This document shows positions 59,404-64,000 of a DNA stretch of 64,000 bases, one piece after another. A program made the position numbers and the translations under genes. The DNA lies in assembly GCA_034008185.1 (NCBI GenBank), contig CM067082.1, forward strand, positions 9,532,984 through 9,596,983, in the 5' to 3' direction. Numbering within the stretch: position 1 is the stretch's first letter; the number at the start of each line of letters is the position of its first letter. Below the pieces are notes generated by a model, which worked only from the letters and a program-made list of their open reading frames with translations, did not search any database and was not told where the DNA came from. The stretch comes from Gorsachius magnificus. Taxonomy: Eukaryota; Chordata; Aves; Pelecaniformes; Ardeidae.

Positions 59404-59592
59404 CCAGTGCAGGACTGATACTACCTTTGGCTGTCCAGCCCTGTTTGTGGACTGTACTGGTGACGCTCATTATCCGATTCATGAATTAATACATGCACCA
59501 TGTAGGGGAGCGCTTTTGAATGCTGGGCAAAGTCGAGATTCCACATTTTTGTCTTCTGGCCTTTATGCTTGGAATAAGTTTTCTGATTCTAC
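59404..59592. repeat. Local duplication, copy 2
   Basis: Second copy of the segment at 58670. Shared blocks include CCAGTGCAGGACTGATACTA, TGTGGACTGTACTGGTGA, GAATGCTGGGCAAAGTCGAG and TTATGCTTGGAATAAGTTTT. Differences are mainly transitions and short indels, suggesting an old segmental duplication. Confidence 0.9.
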
Positions 59593-61340
59593 TTTCCTTA
59601 TCTTGTAACTCATTTACAAAACAGCCTTCCACAGGAAATACTTGCTTTGAAGTCATTAAGCAGGCAGCTACAACCCCCCATGACCCCTAGGACAAGTCTC
59701 TGTGTTTGTTGATGCTAGTGTTTGAATGCTGGCTCTGTAAGGCACGCAACTTGTGCTTTGCTTTCTTCCAGTTTTAAAAACTTAAGGTGTATGAGTGGAC
59801 CTCTTCAAAACTTACAGGTCAGTTTAAAATTAAGCACATCCCTGCAATCAATGTCTTCTAGGTCTGGGTTCCCAAAAAGTGGACCCAGGCAAAAAGTGAG
59901 CAAGAGGTGTTTCCCAAGAAAATGAAATCTTTTTTATCTGTTTAAAAAAACCCCAACTTTTATTGTTTAGGACTTCATCTGTCTTGATGCTCAAAATAAG
60001 ATGATGTAGGCAGAGATGAAAACATATACATGTACTAAAATTCTTTAAAACAAGATTAGTAATGGCACTCAGTAACTTAATTATAAGAGTCTGACACCAA
60101 AATGTGTCAGGTATGTGGAGCTAACAGGACCCTGGCAGTGGCTGGCACTTTGGAATGACCCTTTGAGATTTCCCAGTGGGGATCAATAAGTTGCTAGCTT
60201 ATACCAAAGCAGTTGCTCACTTTAGAGTCGCTGAGTACCAAACTGCAGACATACCATTTACTTGGAAAAATAAACTGAAATTAGGTTGTTGTGTCATGTA
60301 AGGTGCTTGTAAAAGAGTATGTGGAGCCTGAGGAAAGATGAGAGAGTCAGTCAATCCCTCTGGAAAGAGGAAGGCAGCTGGAAAGAGAGTGAGCCTACAG
60401 AAATAGCCAACAAACCAGATAAATACATGACAGCACGTACAGCATCTCTGCTGTAGATTACACACACTTGATTTTATGGCCCCTGCGCTTCCCAGCCTAG
60501 CGCGTCCTTTTATGAGGATTCCCTCTGCCTTTTACCACACTGCACCAAAAATGCAGCAATGCTACTAACCGACTTAAAACTTTGTGGCTTCCATCTATGC
60601 CAAAATGTTGTTTTCCTGTGCATTTTTATATGCTTGAAGTTTTTCTTCTGTCTTCCAGCAGCTGGTATGTCATCTCCACCAGTAAGTGGAGAAGTACTGT
60701 GCTGCAGTAAAACTGGAATAGATGTGGGGAGTGAGGCCCTTGTACACAGGGACAGGCAAAGTCATGTCAACACGGTTTGCACTGAAGGGTCTATGTATTT
60801 AAAGTGACTGATTAACTGCTAGGACAGATTAACCGAGGAGGCTCATCCAAATGCTGTCTGCCAGCAACTCTTTTCACTGAGAATAGCTCCCTTTCTGTTT
60901 CGCTTAACCAAAAATAACTGAATGGATTCCAGAAAATTTGTGTGTTAATTTCTGCGTTATGCCACGAAATCAGGGCAGACGATCCTAATAGTCCCTCAGA
61001 GATTTTCCTGCGTTCCCCCCATTACGATCAATTTAGTCTGGCCTCTCACGTCGCATGGATCGGGGATTTCACTGTGGAGATTTTCCAGCTTCAACCCAGT
61101 CCCTTCTGATCTCCAAATCAATGCCTCTGACACACGGAGACAGTTGGTGCTTGGAACAGAGTAATCCAGATCTCCCCACGCCCACACCGCTACTGTGGTG
61201 CCGCGTTCACAGTCCCTCATATAGAGCAGAGCTATAGGCAGCAAAGCAAACGCACGGATCTGCTCTTCTGGCTCCAGAGAGCTGGTGGTTCCTTTCTGGC
61301 TGCATAGGCTTAGAAAAGCCAGGGTGAATTTTTCGCGATG
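59593..61340. other. KCNQ3 intron 1, no recognised feature
   Basis: Unique-looking intronic sequence; short open frames only. Confidence 0.5.
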
Positions 61341-61463
61341 AATAATTTAAAGTGAGCCTTTTTGACCTCATTTTCTATATGCATCTCCTAGCAGAAAGCT
61401 GAAGCTAAAGTCATTTGTCATGGCTGAGCGTAAATCCAAGGGGAGCAGATGGGGGTTTCCCTG
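61341..61463. repeat. Diverged duplicated segment, copy 1
   Basis: AATAATTTAAAGTGAGCC, ATGCATCTCCTAGC, GAAGCTAAAG, TGTCATGG, GTAAATC, GGAGCAGATGGGGGTTTCCC occur in the same order and similar spacing at 62561-62664. Identity is lower than for the 58670/59404 pair. Confidence 0.6.
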
Positions 61464-61583
61464 CCATGTAGCTGTGCAGGCACTCTGTGCATGCAAATGG
61501 ACTGCCTGGGACGAGGCAGGCAAAGCCTCCACAAAGGAAAATGTTGCTGCAGCTGAATTTTTCAAAATTACACCAGCACCACA

Positions 61584-61603
61584 CCCCCCCCCGCCCCCCC
61601 CCC
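61584..61603. repeat. Poly-C tract
   Basis: Twenty bases of C interrupted by one G; exact length may be uncertain. A T run of about 17 follows at 61695-61711. Confidence 0.85.
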
Positions 61604-61994
61604 GAGTTTACTGGTGGGGCTTTATTCTCCTGTGAACCTAGTCTAGGTTTCAGTCAGCTCAGAGACAATCTCCTTGCCAATTAATTCAACTTACTTTTTT
61701 TTTTTTTTTTTCCACCTGGCATGTTTATTGCTGTCCAATAAACTGTTTTTCTTCCTGGGATCTGCTGGTAACGGCTCTGCAGCACACCATGGAAAGGGCT
61801 GAGGATGTTGCCCAGGATTTTATTAACCAGCTGGTACTTCCCATTCCCTCATATTTGCATCATTAAACGATGCTGAAGTGATCTGGGTGGTTTTAAAGAG
61901 GGCGGAGGCTGCAGTGCCACCTGCAGAATTGCTGGCCACATTTGAATGCTCGCTTAGAGACAGGACCAAGGTGGAGCACATCTTTCTTCTGCCG

Positions 61995-62105
61995 TTATGT
62001 GCTCTTTGTGACCTTCAGAAGTTGCTTCTCTGACGCTGAACTTAGTCCTTTGTGAAACAGGGGCAATGCGGCTGGTCTGGCTGGAAGCGTCTGTGCCGTA
62101 ATGAG
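61995..62105 (+). mobile_element. MIR-like ancient SINE relic, sense orientation
   Basis: TGTGACCTTCAGAAGTTGCT, TCTCTGACGCTGAACTTAGT and TTTGTGAAACAGGGGCAATG mirror the MIR core TGTGACCTTGGGCAAGTTACTTAACC...CTCAGTTTCC...TGTAAAATGGGGATAAT. Divergence is high. Confidence 0.45.
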
Positions 62106-62560
62106 AGTGGGGAAGATTCTCTGTCATTTGAAATCTTTACATCCCGCCTAGTGTCTTCTCAAAAGATGCGTTGTGGCTGCATTTACGGGCTCGACGAAGA
62201 AATGATTATCATATTGTTAACAATCCTTTACCAGCGGGGTCCTAACGGTGATAGAATAGCTCTCTGTTTTCCTGGGAAGCCCCAGTTATCTTCTTTTAGC
62301 TTTCATTACTGTGCATAACTGCGTAGCCTGCCAAAGAGCAATATTGATCCCCGCGTATCGAGCAGATCAGGGCTTTGTTTGTTGTGCAAATAGCAAACCA
62401 GCAGCAGTACTGCAGACAGCAGGAGCAGAATGAGACAACGGTCTGTCTCAGGCATGGTTTATTCATTACGCCTGCTGTTTGCGTGCAGTAGGACAGAGCT
62501 GAGCTGGGGGCTCTCGCTGGAGCGTGCCCTTGGAAAGGCTGACGTGAGCTCTTAAACATG

Positions 62561-62664
62561 AATTATTTAGAGAGCCACACATGCATCTTCTAGCCAAAGC
62601 TAAAGATATATCTGCTTGTCACGGGCAGCCATAAATCTGTGACGAGAGCAGAGGGGTTTCCCTG
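62561..62664. repeat. Diverged duplicated segment, copy 2
   Basis: AATTATTTAGAGAGCC, ATGCATCTTCTAGC, AAAGCTAAAG, TGTCACGG, ATAAATC, AGAGCAGAGGGGTTTCCCTG parallel the segment at 61341. It has no repeat-family resemblance I recognise. Confidence 0.6.
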
Positions 62665-63104
62665 TGACACAGCCCAGCCTGTTGCTGGCTGCTGCAATGC
62701 TGCGCAGCGTGAATTGCAGGAACGGTAGGAGAGGGAACGCTCTCCCCACACGAGTGATTTGCTTCCAATTGCTGTTACAATAGGTTATATCACAACGTGA
62801 GCTTCCACTGAATCAAAATCTTACACAGTGAGACCAGGATTTTGCTGAGATTCTGGCTGATCAAGCGCAGGACTGCGGTCTGGTGTGGTTTTAAGCAAAA
62901 GGTGTTGGTACTGGGTTCTGCCACTTGTGCCAGCCCTAAGGCACTCTGCACATACAGGTGACGTCTTTTAATCTGAAAATAGACTCCAGTGGGGTTTACA
63001 GCAGTTTAAGCCCTGCCCTGAGCCAGTGCAGACAACTGCATTAAGGGTTTTCCACTGATATGGTCACATTGCAGGGAGTCTCCTCAGTATAAACGTGGCC
63101 CTAA

Positions 63105-63190
63105 TGCCTTAAGCAAATCATTTAGCATCCCATCTCCTTTCGCTGTCAGATCAACAAGGTGCTGCTACCTGTCTGCCTTTGATGAGGAGT
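63105..63190 (+). mobile_element. Possible MIR-like relic
   Basis: CTTAAGCAAATCATTTAGCA, CCCATCTCCTTTCGCTGTCA and TGCTACCTGTCTGCC are compatible with the MIR core GGCAAGTCACTTAACC...CTCAGTTTCC...ACCTACCT, but too diverged for certainty. Confidence 0.3.
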
Positions 63191-63572
63191 GACGCCTCAT
63201 CATTTTAGCTTTAACTTCCAAATGACATGAGGCTAGAAAGAGAATTTCCCTGAGGTTAGATTCCTCGCTTCTGGGTATCTTCCGTGAGATTTCTTAAACC
63301 TTCCCCTGAACTCCTGCGGGAGATGAGATGCTGTAACTACGGAGACCCAGGGGCTGGTCTGAACTGGCAGTTCCTCCCTCCCTGCTGGTGTGGGAATTAA
63401 TTGATATTTTTTGTGCTGTGTGCAGTCATGCAACGGTAAAGCAAAATGTGATGGTTGGGTGTTTCACCACTGAGCTTGTTTTAAAGATATTTCTTGGTGT
63501 AAAACCTCTTTTTGACTGCTCAGTGCTGTATTGTGCAGTGCTATCAAGCTTGTCTGGTGGACTTCTAATACT

Positions 63573-63690
63573 AGTAATAATAATAATAAAGATAATAATG
63601 ATGATGATAATAATAATATCTAGCTCTTATATAAGCCTCCTTTGCAAGGTTTCTCAAAGTGCGTTTCAAAGGAGGTTAGTGTGTAACAGA
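63573..63690 (-). mobile_element. MIR/L2-like relic preceded by (TAA)n
   Basis: A TAA/TGA-rich microsatellite (63573-63618) leads into TATCTAGCTCTTATATAAGC, TTTCTCAAAGTGCGTTTCAA and AGGAGGTTAGTG, which follow the old amniote tail TAGCTCTTATATAGC...CTCAAAGCGCTTTACAAAGGAGGTCAG. The microsatellite has the position of that element's AT-rich end. Confidence 0.6.
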
Positions 63691-64000
63691 AAATTATTTT
63701 CCTTGGGTCTCTCCCAGCTCATGAATTTTGCAAGCTCTGTAGCCTGCCAGGCACCACCTCTCAGGACACCGGCTAATGTAGGTTAACTCTAGAAATTGAA
63801 AGTCGGTATCTGAATTGCTTGTACAGTGGGTTTGGGTGGTTTGTGTAGGCTACGGTTTTGAAAGGGGGAAAAGGGCTATAGACGCCTTACCTCCAGGACT
63901 ATGGCTTTTGGGAAAAGAGCAGCAGCCTTTCGTATGTCTCTGCACATCTCAGCCTCTGTGCTTCCTTCCTTATTGCAAGGGTACTTCCATAGCTTGAGTC

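Larger units (their letters stand above)
25646..64000 (+). other. KCNQ3: KCNQ3 intron 1 (partial, open at right edge)
   Basis: Everything downstream of the exon 1 donor reads as non-coding: no open frame resembles KCNQ3 exon 2 (S1 helix beginning after YHA) or any other gene. A very long first intron is typical of KCNQ3 in vertebrates. Transposon relics, simple repeats and candidate regulatory segments inside it are listed separately. Confidence 0.88.
62665..64000. other. KCNQ3 intron 1, right edge of window
   Basis: Besides the MIR-like relics at 63105 and 63573 nothing is recognised. No splice acceptor followed by KCNQ3 exon 2 coding sequence appears before the window ends. Confidence 0.5.

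Noticed and set aside
1..64000. tRNA, rRNA, retroviral or prokaryote-type systems
   Set aside because: No tRNA cloverleaf boxes, rRNA blocks, LTR pairs, gag/pol/env-like frames or operon-like coding density were recognised on either strand.

Overview
The window looks like nuclear DNA from a bird. At least ten pieces of the CR1 LINE, the dominant avian retrotransposon, occur on both strands; several carry its diagnostic short 3' repeat (variants of ATTCTATG). Older relics resembling amniote MIR SINEs and an L3/CR1-type LINE are also present. No long multi-exon reading frames, rRNA, tRNA, CRISPR array or prokaryotic gene organisation is visible. The only protein-coding sequence I can support is the first coding exon of KCNQ3 (Kv7.3, a subunit of the neuronal M-current potassium channel), plus strand, 25299-25645. 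It begins at an ATG in a textbook Kozak context and ends in a strong GTGAGT splice donor.

Layout. 1-24239 is intergenic, upstream of KCNQ3, with four clear CR1 insertions (1032-1562 plus, 4050-4270 minus, 6722-8115 minus, 18077-18222 plus), a short CR1 scrap near 2127, and two MIR-like relics (about 12885 and 23025). From about 22080 the sequence looks more regulatory: a full palindromic CRE at 22338-22345, a CpG-dense patch near 23180-23330 and a 42-bp tandem duplication at 23529. 24240-25835 is a large CpG island holding the promoter, 5' UTR, first exon and donor of KCNQ3. The putative leader contains a polypyrimidine/poly-T tract, an AT-rich hairpin, two ATG-stop minimal uORFs and an overlapping out-of-frame uORF with a good Kozak context.

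25646-64000 (38 kb) is the start of KCNQ3 intron 1, which is open at the window edge and is very long in other vertebrates. It contains CR1 copies at 33824 (+), 37678 (-), 40476 (+), 46761 (+), 47853 (-) and 52960 (-); a degenerate L3/CR1-type LINE at 53340-54720 (-); a cluster of MIR-like relics (45775, 55374, 56345, 56705, 61995, 63105, 63573); two locally duplicated single-copy-looking segments (58670/59404 and 61341/62561); a perfect 15-bp-arm hairpin at 55477; a CpG-rich patch near 30780-31180; and several simple repeats.

I found no self-contained new biological system. The more interesting material is regulatory architecture: the KCNQ3 leader with its uORFs, the upstream CRE region, the paired intronic duplications, and inverted CR1 copies that could form double-stranded RNA in the KCNQ3 pre-mRNA. 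Family assignments come from recognition by eye; no alignment or database search was run.
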